A stretch of 64,000 bases of DNA from positions 1 through 64,000 of the forward strand of contig JABCPU010000101.1 of the NCBI GenBank assembly GCA_016800925.1. The letters are read 5' to 3'. The notes beneath the pieces are model-generated. The model had not been told where the DNA came from. It worked only from the letters and a program-made list of their open reading frames with translations, and did not search any database. This DNA is from Suillus spraguei. Its lineage: Eukaryota; Basidiomycota; Agaricomycetes; Boletales; Suillaceae. This document shows positions 11,714-21,739 of this stretch, in pieces (position 1 is the stretch's first letter; each line of letters starts with the position of its first letter). A program made the translations under genes and the position numbers.

Positions 11714-12553
11714 ATACTGGAGAGCATCTCGAGTCTTTGGACAGCAGTAGTGTTTATGTACTAGTATATTTGTATTGTCGTGTGCTTATGCTTTTTTTTG
11801 TTACATTCTACTATAGCGGGTCTGCTTGTTCCTGTCGCCTGCTTGTCCATGTGACTGTTTGTATCCGCCTGTCTGCTTGTACTTACTGACATATGTCTGA
11901 TGCTGTCTACTGTCTGTTCCTGTGCCTATGGTACCTACTACGTATGTGTACGAAATGTATAACTACTTGTCGTCGAAAGTTTGTGCAATGAGTCTATTTT
12001 TGGCTGTATACAATTGGACCCTTAAGAATCTCGACCGATTTAGCATCAAGAATCACGCGAACACACCCCCCTTTTTTTTTAGTCAAAAGCTTCGCGCAGC
12101 TAACACATGAAACAAAACATAAGTCTTAAGCAAAACAAGAGTGTTAAAAAGCCTTAAGAACTCTATAAGTTATGAACCTATTGGTTGAACAACTAGACCC
12201 TATGAATTGTCCTATGCCACATGTTCATCTAATTCAACAAAGCCTATCCTTCAGCCAAAGAAGCTCGAAAGCTTAGATAGTTCACAAACCTGTCAAGCAA
12301 AACACGAACCACCTTGCCTGCCAGCCTTAGGGTAGTATACATAAACTAGTATAAATTTACTGGTGAAATACATATACCTAAGCAGAAACCAAACTAAGAT
12401 CAGCGGTAGTAGTCCACAAGACCCAAGATTATTACGGGAGTATTACGACATTCATTCTAGTCTAGTTGTGTGAGAAAGAATCAGGGTAGACCTATATAAT
12501 ACATTGCCAACCCAACAGCCTATACCCGGTCCGAGGAACTGAACTCCACAAGA
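11714..12553. other. non-coding spacer before Gypsy-1 pol
   Basis: The first 200 bases are T/G-rich (repeated CTGTCTGCTTGT-like text) and resemble the 3' untranslated region of the preceding block. The remainder is AT-rich with only a weak 62-codon frame. A TATATAAT at about 12,494 could be chance. Confidence 0.4.
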
Positions 12554-15500
12554 ATGCAGCAAATGGCAAAGGAGACTACGAGTTCTGGATTATATGTGCG
12601 AGCCAGTGATACCCCTATAAATTGTGAATCAGGAGGACAAAATAAGGAGGAAGAGGTAACCATATGGATTGGGAGTATCACAGAACACTTCGAGCCTGGA
12701 GACTCCATATGGACAATGACCCTAGAAGACCAAGAGAGTGATGGGCTATTTTGGATCCCTGACGATGATTTGGACAATGATCTGGACCGCCCAGGTGATG
12801 CTAGCTCACTTACCATGTATAAACGAGTAGATAAGAAGGTACGGCCTGTTCCTGGAGTGTTCCCCCAAGAAGCTCAAGTAGTTCGGCAAATCCCGACTGA
12901 CCCCTTAGCCACCCTTATACCCCTATCTCCAAATCCTCCAGAAGTGATTCCCACCAAGAAACTCACTGCAGAACGATTGGAAGCTCTCAAGATCAATTCC
13001 ACAGGATTCTTACGACCAGAAGAGGAGAAACTATTTCGACACATTATGTGGTTACACCAGGATGCATTAGCTTTTGAAGATACAGATAGGGTACTCTGAA
13101 GGAATCATACTTTTCCCCATACATTATTCCTACCATCCCACATATCCCATGGGAATATAAGAACATTCCAATTCCTCCAGGAATACGAAGCAAGGTCATA
13201 GAAGTATTGAAATTAAAGATAGAGGCAGGAGTTTATGAACCAAGTCAATCCGCATACCGATCACGATGGTTCTGTGTAGTCAAGAAGAATGGAAAGCTGA
13301 GGATAGTTCATGACCTTCAGCCACTCCAACAAGGTCACTATTCGTGATGCAGGTCTACCTCCTATTCTTGATGATTTGTGGAGCCATTTGCAGGAGCCCA
13401 GTGTTACACTGTGTTCGATTTATTTTGGGGATTTGATGCCAGGAAATTGCACCCACAAAGCAGAGATCTTACTGCATTCTTGACACCCCTGGGACTGCTT
13501 CGTATCACTTCACTCCCCACTGGATTCACCAACTCTCCTGCTGAATTTCAGAACTGTATGACTTTTGTGCTCAAAGAAGAAATTCCTGAAAAAGCCAACA
13601 TCTTCATAGATGACCTCCCTATCAAAGGACCTACAAGCATATTTCCTGATGAGCATGGTCAACCTGAAGTCCTGCCTGAGAATCCAGGCATTCGCAAATT
13701 TATTTGGCTTCATGCTCTAGATGTTCAACGAATTATGCATCGTATCAAGGAGGCCGGTGCCACATTCTCAGCCCTCAAAATTCAGCTATGCCTTCCTCAA
13801 GTACTGATTGTTGGACAAACATGTACCCCTGAAGGGAGGATCCCTGATAAAACAAAGGTAGACAAGATCCTTAATTGGCCTGATCTAAAAACCCCAAAGG
13901 AAGCTAGAGCATTTCTAGGATTATGTGGCACTGTTCGCATATGGATTCCAGGATACTCCACACTAGCCAGACCCCTGAGTGAGTTGTGGAGGAAGGACAT
14001 TGAATTTGTCTGGGATGAAAGAAGGAAAGAAGCTTTTGAAACATTAAAAAAGCTAGTTGCTTCAGCACCAGCTCTCAGATCAATTGACTATACCTCAGAT
14101 CGCCCAGTTACCTTATCAGTGGACTCAAGCTATATGGCAGCTGGGATTATCTTATCTCAAGAGGATGAACAAGGACGTAAGCGACCTGCAAGATATGGGT
14201 CATTACCCTTCAATGAGGTGGAATCCCGATATTCGCAACCGAAGTTAGAACTGTATGGACTTTACCGAGCACTCCGTCATTTCCGCCTTTACATCATTGG
14301 TGTGAAAGTTCTCCATGTGGAAGTAGATGCCAAATATATCAAAGGGATGTTAAATGAGCCTGATCTTCAGCCAAATGCAGCTATTAACCGGTGGATCCAA
14401 GGAATCCTGCTCTTCGATTTCACACTCATTCACGTACCTGCCACTAAATTCAAGGGACCTGACGCATTGTCCAGAAGAGGTTTAGGAGAAGGAGAAAGTA
14501 TTGATCCTCAAGATGATACATGGTTAGATGAATTAGCCTTATATGGTAGTACATCCCAGGCTTGTCTTAATACCATGGTCTTGGCACCAGGAAGGAAGGT
14601 ATCTTCTCAGGCAGTATTCATTGGAACAGGACATCAGGAAAAGAATCTAAGGGACATGTTCAAGTTCCTAACCACTCTAGAAACACCCTTATTCGAAACC
14701 ATCTCAGCAAAGAAGAGATTTCTGAAGAAGGCTGTCAAGTTCTTTGTGCAGAACGGAAGAATGTATAAAAAGATGCAGGATAGACCACCACTTTTGGTAA
14801 TATTTGATCCGGAGAAGCGTGCGACAATTCTCAATCAGGCACATGAAGAGCTTGGACACAGGGGTGAGGCAGCCACATGGGAAACAGTTCGGCTCCGATT
14901 TTTCTGGCCATACTTGTTTGCAGATGTACGACATCATGTACAGTCATGTCACCCCTGCCAAATCCGGAGTACCACTAAAATGCATATTCCTATCACAATC
15001 TCCACTCCCTCCACAATCTTTGTGAAAATCTACATTGATATCATGCATATGCCCCCGGCTCAAGGATTCAAGTATATTGTGTTAGCGAGAGATGACCTGT
15101 CCCGCTACGTAGAAGGACGAGCCTTAAGAGCACCCACTGCCAAGACTCTCAGCAAGTTTTTTTGGGAAGATCTATATTGCAGATATGGAGCCATAGGGCA
15201 GGTAACCACTGATAATGGGCCAGAAGTACAAGGTGCATTTTCGGCACTTATGGACAAAGTAAACATCCCACATGTCACAATCTCGCCCTATAATTCCCAG
15301 GCTAATGGAGTAGTTGAAAGAGGACATTTCACATTGCGAGAAGCACTAGTCAAATCATGTGGTGATAATCTTACGCAATGGCCTCAGAAGATCCCTCAAA
15401 CCTTATTTGCAGACCGAGTTACCACTAGTCGGGTAACAGGATTCTCAGCATTCTTCCTAATTCATGGAGTACATCCCGTATTGCCATTTGACTTGGCAGA

Positions 15501-15975
15501 AGCAACATTCATGGTAGATGGTTTCATGAGTGAAATGACCTCAGCAGATCTGTTAGCACTACGAATACGCCAGCTGGAAAGACGCCCTGAAGATTTGGAG
15601 CAAGCAGCAGAAGCATTGAAAATGGCTCGGTGTAAATCCAAAGAACAATTTGAGAAAAGATATGCTAAACGATTAAGGCAAGAAGTATACCATTCAGGTG
15701 ATTTAGTTCTAGTACGAAATACCCGAATAGAGAAAGAACTAAATCGAAAGACCAAGCCCCGCTATCTTGGCCCATATATAGTGGAGCGGAGAACTCAGGG
15801 AGGGTCATATGTATTGAGTGAAATGGATGGTACAATATCCCGACGCGGAATAGCGGCCTTCAGACTCCTGCCCTATATAACCAGAAACTCCCAGCAATTT
15901 CAAGCACTTTCCCAGGGAATTGAAGAAGCTGAAGAAGAAAACCTTGTATCAGATCCCTATGGAGACCCCGAATAG
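12554..15975 (+). pseudogene. Gypsy-1 Pol: reverse transcriptase, RNase H, integrase
   Basis: The frame 12,554-13,099 leads into RT. After a missing base near 13,090 the text continues as LKESYFSPYIIP and SRWFCVVKKNGKLRIVHDLQ. A one-base gain near 13,331 and a loss near 13,376 then restore the frame used from 13,378 to 15,975. That frame carries the RT catalytic FIDD (usually Y-x-D-D), the TPEGRIPD and ARAFLGLCG thumb region, RNase H, the HHCC finger (HEELGH then CHPCQ) and the D-D-E integrase core (IDIMH, TTDNGPE, SQANGVVERGH). The three indels make a functional enzyme unlikely without frameshifting. Confidence 0.88.
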
Positions 15976-16297
15976 TGAAACTAGTGATTCCCCACAACAG
16001 TTTAAGATTCGGCGACGGCAAGCTCGTAATAACCTACTCCACATTACTGCCAACTGGGTAGGACATGTACTAGACAAACATACTCCAGGAATTGACCAGA
16101 ACATTCTCTTGGAACCTGGAAATGCATACCTAACAGATCCTCTGAATACAGAAGAACAGAATACACTCCCTAACCAGCCTAATTGGACTTGCTCGGTCTG
16201 TGCTACCTTAGAGCGACAGGCCCAGAACATAGAAGCACGTCTCAAAGAGATCGAAAAAGCGGAGATACAATCCTGGGTAACATTCCCACTAGACTAG
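15959..16297 (+). CDS. Gypsy-1 accessory ORF A (112 aa)
   Basis: An ATG at 15,959 opens a 112-codon frame that overlaps the end of pol by 17 bases in another frame, as in compact retroelements. It begins METPNSETSD, has a basic IRRRQARN patch, a CSVCATLE Cys pair, and ends with a predicted helix rich in Glu/Lys. It is too short to assign a domain. It may be expressed by reinitiation. The function is unknown. Confidence 0.45.
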   Translation: METPNSETSDSPQQFKIRRRQARNNLLHITANWVGHVLDKHTPGIDQNILLEPGNAYLTDPLNTEEQNTLPNQPNWTCSVCATLERQAQNIEARLKEIEKAEIQSWVTFPLD

Positions 16298-16884
16298 AAA
16301 ATTTGTTATCTTGAGAAAGGTTTTACCGATGGATCACATTTCGGCAGAAGAACGCTTGTTGCAAGAAACCCAAGCTGCTTGTCTAGCTTTATTCATACAC
16401 CATATACGTTGTTCTCATTTACATTTGTTTTCAGATTACTTACTGACTATAATCACACTATGGGACTTAGGATACAAACGGCTTGTAAGGAGGCACTGTA
16501 CTACATGTTACATTTTATTCCGTTGGTTGCTGCGTGCGGAGGATCAAATAATTGAATAAAAAGGCTCCCAAACTTAAAAAGATAACTGAATCTTAATTTC
16601 GGCAGAAGATATTATGAAGTATACCTTAAAAGTTAAAATACCCTAGTGGCATTAATAAGGGACGTTACATTTCAATTACCTCCCTAAAAGGGTTAATTAC
16701 CAAACCTGTCAAACTTTCTTGACAGGTCAATCAGTGTCAAACCCTAAGGACCCTACTCAACATTTGTATAAAGGACGCTGTAAAAAGCCTTCAAGTGTCC
16801 TTAGTTCTTGCTCAACCATAGCGCTACCCACTATCACTTATCTTCCAGAAAAAAAAAAAAAATCCTTTTTTTTTGCTCACAACT
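16298..16884. other. spacer in Gypsy-1 between accessory ORFs A and B
   Basis: It contains a short frame (16,311-16,559) with hydrophobic composition and a long A-run followed by a T-run near 16,850-16,873. No gene is supported here. Confidence 0.35.
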
Positions 16885-17439
16885 ATGTACTTCCGCCAAC
16901 ATCCTACTCCTGCCATACCATTTGTGGCTTTGGACCATCGGTCCCCCATCATTTACACAAGGCCGGTCAAATACACCCGCGTATCCGACCATGAATGGGC
17001 ATACCTATATACATGCGGATGCCACCGTCGCACTCCTCTTTCACTAGGAAAAATTATAAGCATGGAGGATCAGTCACGCGATGGCTGGAAATATTCCGGA
17101 AAAATCTCGCAAGTGTTGGTGCACTTTAAAGAACACCTAGTTGTCAATGTTACTCCGCTAGACATTGACCCAGATGACCCATACCCTCGCCAACCTGTTC
17201 AGCTCACCTTGCCATTGGGAATCCTCCACCTTCCCAGACACATTCGTCTTGCACGCTTGCTCAAGAAGTGCGCCAAGCGTCTTCCAACATACACAGAGGA
17301 GATTTCTGAGATACTCAACCGGCAATTGAAAGAATTACGGGATGTGCTTGAAGGAAATGAGAGTTTTGGCACAATTGTTGAGGTGTATCAGGAGTCGCAC
17401 CAGGCATCTGGTTCCAACTCTAACAATCCCCAAAACTAG
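16885..17439 (+). CDS. Gypsy-1 accessory ORF B (184 aa)
   Basis: The frame starts at ATG 16,885 (MYFRQHPTPAIPFVALDHR), with an in-frame TTG 12 bases earlier. It has a central segment predicted to form beta strands (KISQVLVHFKEHLVVNVTP) and a C-terminal helix with many Lys/Glu. No known domain is recognised. Its uninterrupted length in an element whose pol is frameshifted suggests either recent insertion or retained function. It lies outside the standard gypsy gene set. Confidence 0.5.
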   Translation: MYFRQHPTPAIPFVALDHRSPIIYTRPVKYTRVSDHEWAYLYTCGCHRRTPLSLGKIISMEDQSRDGWKYSGKISQVLVHFKEHLVVNVTPLDIDPDDPYPRQPVQLTLPLGILHLPRHIRLARLLKKCAKRLPTYTEEISEILNRQLKELRDVLEGNESFGTIVEVYQESHQASGSNSNNPQN

Positions 17440-17637
17440 ACACATACAAATCTCTTTGCATCACATATATCATTTGACAATCGTGCTTTGACTATAGTTC
17501 TCTATGCTTCCCTTTGATCTGATACTGTATACTACCTGCGTACTTGGACTCTACATTCTTTTTAGTCAACACATTGGTTATTTGCAAATCATCGAGGACA
17601 ACAACTTCCCAAGCGTAACCATTCGTCTAGGAGAGCA

Positions 17638-18165
17638 ATGAACCGTGCAACCCGGATCGAATTGGGCTTAGAACAGAACCCCCATCCAGAGCCAGGAATT
17701 TCTCCTACTGCATATCTTCGCCTTGGAAAAATATACTCAAATGAGGAACATTTTCGAAGTCAGATGAGTATAGTAGAAAGTCAACTAGACAAATTAGGAA
17801 GTCTGCTCACAGAGCACGCCACAGAAATGCATCCCCAAGGAGATCCACATTATCAGGTAGACATAAGACCCTACTCCGGCACAAGACGGCATGGAACATA
17901 CCTTTTCCGATGGCGTTGCCCCACGTGCAACTACATTTTCAAAGTTGCACAATGGTTAAACTATGAACTGGACGACATAGAACAGGAATTGAGGGAGATT
18001 CAACAGCAAGATGCCCCTGAGGAGCTTCCTGCATTACCCTTTAACAAAATCATGACAAACCCTCTGCGATATCCATTCCCAGACACAGCAGATGAACAAG
18101 TCAATTTCTCCCACCCTGCCCCTTCACAATCGGGGACGATTGATTTCTCACTTTCCACTAGATGA
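17638..18165 (+). CDS. Gypsy-1 accessory ORF C (175 aa), Cys-pair protein ending in the LTR
   Basis: The ATG at 17,638 opens 175 codons. A possible zinc ribbon half (RWRCPTCNYIF) lies in the middle, preceded by helices containing EEHFRSQMSIVESQLDKLG and followed by DDIEQELREIQQQ, likely coiled coil. The stop codon TGA is formed by the first three bases of the 3' LTR (18,163-18,165), so the ORF runs to the very edge of the interior. No family is recognised. It may act with ORF B and ORF A, which lie in the same 3' cassette. Confidence 0.5.
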   Translation: MNRATRIELGLEQNPHPEPGISPTAYLRLGKIYSNEEHFRSQMSIVESQLDKLGSLLTEHATEMHPQGDPHYQVDIRPYSGTRRHGTYLFRWRCPTCNYIFKVAQWLNYELDDIEQELREIQQQDAPEELPALPFNKIMTNPLRYPFPDTADEQVNFSHPAPSQSGTIDFSLSTR

Positions 18166-19763
18166 CACGCACCAAACTGGTCTGGTGCATGGCTGACTAA
18201 GCACTACTGCAGCTGAAAAATAGTACCAGGACTATAATAGCTTAGTGTTCCTCTATTCAGAAATCAATCCATGACACAGAATCGAAAGTTTCTTTTTGCT
18301 CGTAAAAGTTTGCTTATTATTTCTAATTCATTTTTTCATGGGTGTGTTTATGTATGTTTGGCTACAGAAACTACTTCATAATATTCCCACAGATGTCAGG
18401 TGACCCCAGCAAAATAATTACATAGAGTTACCCTGCAGAGAAACTCATGAAACACATTATGATTCACTCGCGTCATTTCTATACATCTACAAAAAAGTGC
18501 AGATTTATGCTTCAAATATTACATAATTGATATTCCTCCTAGGATAGCCACTAATAGTCACCTGATCTCAAATTTATGCATAGCCATTGATATCCCACAT
18601 GACTTCTTCTCACACCCTTGAGCATATTACAAATCAACTATGACAATATTCAATAAATAGGGTAGGTCAGCACCCCTACAAAAATGTGGGAAAACAGTAG
18701 CATAGCCATTCATTTTGTCTATATAAGACCCACCTTTTTGTCAATAAAAAAGAGAGATTTTCTCCCCCTCAGAAATATAACTGAGAGTGAAGTGTGAGCA
18801 GCACTATCAGTACACTGTCAAGTACATTGTCAACAACAGTAAGATTGGAAGTCTACTCTGTGAGACAGCACTACCTTGAGCTCACTGTGCTCAACAACTA
18901 GCAAGACCCTGAGCTCACTGTGTCTGACAACCAGCAAGACAACAAATCTTTTTTCTTTGACAAATTCATTCTAGTTTCTTTCATCATCTTTCTCTCTGTT
19001 TTTCTTTCTCTGTTGTCTGTGTCCTTGCTTCTGTTTCTCTTGAATCTTTCTCTTTTCTTCTTTTTCTTTGATTACTGGTATCTCTCTCTCTTTCAAAGTT
19101 TGCTGGTGCTAAGTGTCCTTGTGTTTCTGATATTTGTGTTGTCTCTTTAGTCCATCTAAGGCCAGAGTAGCTTAGTGGGAGAGACTTTAGGGGTTGACAG
19201 TGATACTTGATCTCACACATCTGAGTAGCGATACTGAGTTAAGGTCTTCACTGACTGATAGACTCTAGTTATTGAAAGGGGACTTGGTATTGAAATCCAA
19301 GGACGTCCGTTCCTGCTAACTGCTTAATACTCATAGTGAGTTCCTTGGCAGCAGGTTCAATAGTAAGCTAGAGATCTCTGAAGTAGTGATCAGTCTTGAC
19401 CAGGGATTCTACCTGCTTGTCTGAGAAGGTGATTGTTGTAACTTCCCACAAATTGCAGTAGCACAATTGTTGCAAAACACCTGCATTCCATTGGAGAGAG
19501 TAATTCGGCCAGTTACTTTTGTTTCTTAGTTTGTTTGACTTCTGTGTTTTTCTTTGAAGTTTAGTGTTTCGAGAATCTTTGTCATTGTCCAAGAGTTTGC
19601 TGATCTCACAGAAGTGACTCATTTGCTGACCGTAGCCTGGGGAACATAAACAGCCACCCACGTACAACCACGTTATCAGTCATTGGTATTTGTCTGAATC
19701 ACTGACCGTGGAGATATTTGGTTTTATAGGTCTTTATCTATAGATCATCTATCTAAGAAGACA
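18163..19763 (+). repeat. Gypsy-1 3' LTR
   Basis: This 1,601-bp copy of the 5' LTR begins TGACACGC and ends GAAGACA, directly abutting the outer LTR of Gypsy-2. Differences from the 5' LTR in the compared parts are a few substitutions and small indels. No clear polypurine tract precedes it. Confidence 0.9.
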
Positions 19764-20181
19764 ACGGTCTGCTGGGAAGTTCTACAATGTCCAGAAGAGG
19801 ACAAAGCGAAAGTACAAGGAACACGTTCCGAGTACAATCAAGGGTTCGGCCTCAAAGACAAGTCTAAGAGGTTCTGCGAGAATAGAGACTAAGGCTAAGG
19901 AGTGCTTAGACTTAGAGATGATTCAAGACGACTTAGGTTGGAGACCTAAGTGAAGGAAGTTCCAGGTAAAACCCAGTAAGATTAAAGTGAAGTATACAAG
20001 CGTAGTACAACGTGCTTAAATAGGCCAATATGTGCGCACGGACCAAGAGAGACATGAGAACATAAGTGCGTATCCAAAGAAGGAAGGCAACTATAGTACA
20101 GATGCATTGAGCATATGAGTCAGAGTTACGTAATGTCCACAGTAAAGGAGAAAATGAATAGGGGTACATACGACTGTAACA
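19764..20181 (-). repeat. Gypsy-2 3' LTR
   Basis: It matches 26,921-27,338 over its full 418 bp with few differences. It shares the text ACGGTCTGCTGGG at the left and CTGTAACA at the right. Confidence 0.85.
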
Positions 20182-20184
20182 TTA

Positions 20185-20194
20185 CCCCCTTTTT
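20185..20194 (-). other. polypurine tract of Gypsy-2
   Basis: On the minus strand the sequence AAAAAGGGGG lies three bases before the TGTTACAG start of the 3' LTR. That is where second-strand synthesis would be primed. Confidence 0.65.
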
Positions 20195-20213
20195 ACATGT
20201 AAAGTCACCGACT

Positions 20214-21683
20214 TTACTCGTCCTGGTTCTCATAGTAAACAGGATCATCACTATACTCGTAATCCTCATCAGCGAAGGATCCACTCCTCATATATGCAGC
20301 TTCTTCAACACCGGCGCGTCGTTTAGAGTACCTTCTTTTCTCTGCTTGAATTCGTTCATCGTCAAGCTGTTGTTCCCAGGAACGAAGTGCGTCGTAGAAT
20401 CCGTCATCTTTCCAAGTTAACGTAAAGGGGGGAGTCCTGACTCGTCGAGGACAATAAATGGATAGATGGGTAGGTGACCAGTATCTACAAACCTTGCACT
20501 GGTATTCTGTGCAGTTCTTTTGACGATGCCCAAGTAGTCCACAGACACGACATTTCATGTTTTCATCAGGATTAGAAATGGACTTGTGTAATGGTGATGG
20601 CAAAGTGATGGGTTTGGGGCTAATGGATCTGGCGCGCTTCTTCCCTTTATTCCGTTTCATACGTCTTAAAGCAAAGGTGTTGTCGCGCCTGAGTTGCGCC
20701 TGCTGGGTGGGAGTGAGAGTGTATGCCGACGTTGGGAGGTCGGGAGTGGTTCCTCGTTCAGCAACCACAAGAAGTTCATCAGAAGAAGAAGGGGAGGTGA
20801 TGCCAAAGTCTTTTACTAAGACTGGCGAGACAGGATCCATCAGACCAAATGATGACGGGATAGACATGGGAGGGTGGATACGAAGGTCTTGAAGTCGAGG
20901 ACCAAGCACTACCAGCTCAGCGACAGGGACTCCTAATAGTTTTGCGGCCTCATGCTGTTCTTCTGTGCAGGGTTCGTATAGCCCAACGGGATGTTCATAG
21001 GTGACTGTAATGGGGGACGGTGAGGTTGGCTGTTCAATGGGAGATGGGGTTTGTGGAGAGGTTAGGTCGGCTTGCGTTTGTTGTAAATTGGTAATGGCTT
21101 CTTCGACTAAGTTTCTGGCTGCTCTGGTTTCAGTGACTGATTGCTGGATGGTTTCGATGACTGCATTGGTGAGCTGTCCGATCTCTTGGACAGCAGTACA
21201 TAAGCCAGCAAGGGCATCAATACTAGAGTACATGCGCGAAGAAGAGGGTGTTGGAATAGGAAGTGGCGTATCTTCCTGCGGAGAGGGAGGTCGAGCAACA
21301 CCTGCTTGGCGTTCAGCCACGATGTGAATAGCTTCTTCAACATCACTCTTAAAAGAACTGGGAAGCAGCAGCATAGCATAAGAACGAATGCGTTTTTGTA
21401 GATGTAGGAGGCGCTGACGATATGTGATTTCTGTGGTTTCATTGGCAGTAGCTTCGATGAGAGCGGCGGTGCAAATGATGTTGACGAGGAGTAAGGCAGG
21501 GAAGGCGCCTCTTGCGGTGAGGATTCTCTCAATTTCGAGAGCATGTCCTTCGCATAGAAGGGCGGCTTCAATGTAAGAGGTGTTGTCGATTTCAGTGGCA
21601 AGGGTTCCGTAGTTTTCTGCATCGGAGTCATAGTCATTGTTGGCAACAGTGACGGGGGTGATGTATGCAGTGGGGAAAGACAT
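20214..21683 (-). CDS. Gypsy-2 3' ORF (489 aa) with a second zinc knuckle
   Basis: This uninterrupted frame starts with ATG at 21,683 and follows the integrase gene by 57 bases. It has an Ala/Leu-rich helical N-terminal half (with LVEEAITNLQQTQ, likely coiled coil), a Pro/Ser/Thr-rich middle, a basic patch (RRMKRNKGKKRARS), a CCHC knuckle CRVCGLLGHRQKNC, then a second Cys cluster (CKVCRYWSPTHLSIYC) and an acidic tail. Knuckles of this kind bind nucleic acid. It could be an extra capsid-like or RNA-binding protein. Its intactness contrasts with the damaged pol next to it. Confidence 0.7.
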   Translation of the reverse strand: MSFPTAYITPVTVANNDYDSDAENYGTLATEIDNTSYIEAALLCEGHALEIERILTARGAFPALLLVNIICTAALIEATANETTEITYRQRLLHLQKRIRSYAMLLLPSSFKSDVEEAIHIVAERQAGVARPPSPQEDTPLPIPTPSSSRMYSSIDALAGLCTAVQEIGQLTNAVIETIQQSVTETRAARNLVEEAITNLQQTQADLTSPQTPSPIEQPTSPSPITVTYEHPVGLYEPCTEEQHEAAKLLGVPVAELVVLGPRLQDLRIHPPMSIPSSFGLMDPVSPVLVKDFGITSPSSSDELLVVAERGTTPDLPTSAYTLTPTQQAQLRRDNTFALRRMKRNKGKKRARSISPKPITLPSPLHKSISNPDENMKCRVCGLLGHRQKNCTEYQCKVCRYWSPTHLSIYCPRRVRTPPFTLTWKDDGFYDALRSWEQQLDDERIQAEKRRYSKRRAGVEEAAYMRSGSFADEDYEYSDDPVYYENQDE

Positions 21684-21739
21684 TTGGAATAGTGTTTAGT
21701 TGATAAAGTGCTGGTGCGGTTTGATTGACTGAAGGATAA

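Larger units (their letters stand above)
4887..19763 (+). mobile_element. Gypsy-1: giant Ty3/gypsy LTR retrotransposon (14.9 kb)
   Basis: Two direct LTRs (4,887-6,481 and 18,163-19,763) enclose an 11.7-kb interior. The order is primer-binding site, gag with zinc knuckle, protease, an extra GC-rich coding block, RT-RNaseH-integrase, and three small extra ORFs. RT before integrase defines Ty3/gypsy. The LTRs are nearly identical in the parts compared, so insertion was fairly recent. Even so, gag and pol carry several single-base frameshifts and one TAA, so this copy is probably defective. No convincing target-site duplication was found: the flanks are AGCGT and ACGGT. Confidence 0.88.

Noticed and set aside
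4882..19768. AGCGT / ACGGT as a Gypsy-1 target-site duplication
   Set aside because: The two differ at two of five positions, and the right copy is the edge of the Gypsy-2 LTR, so the match is probably chance.
20557..21327. Plus-strand ORFs within 20.5-21.3 kb
   Set aside because: They are antisense shadows of the well-supported minus-strand 489-aa ORF of Gypsy-2.
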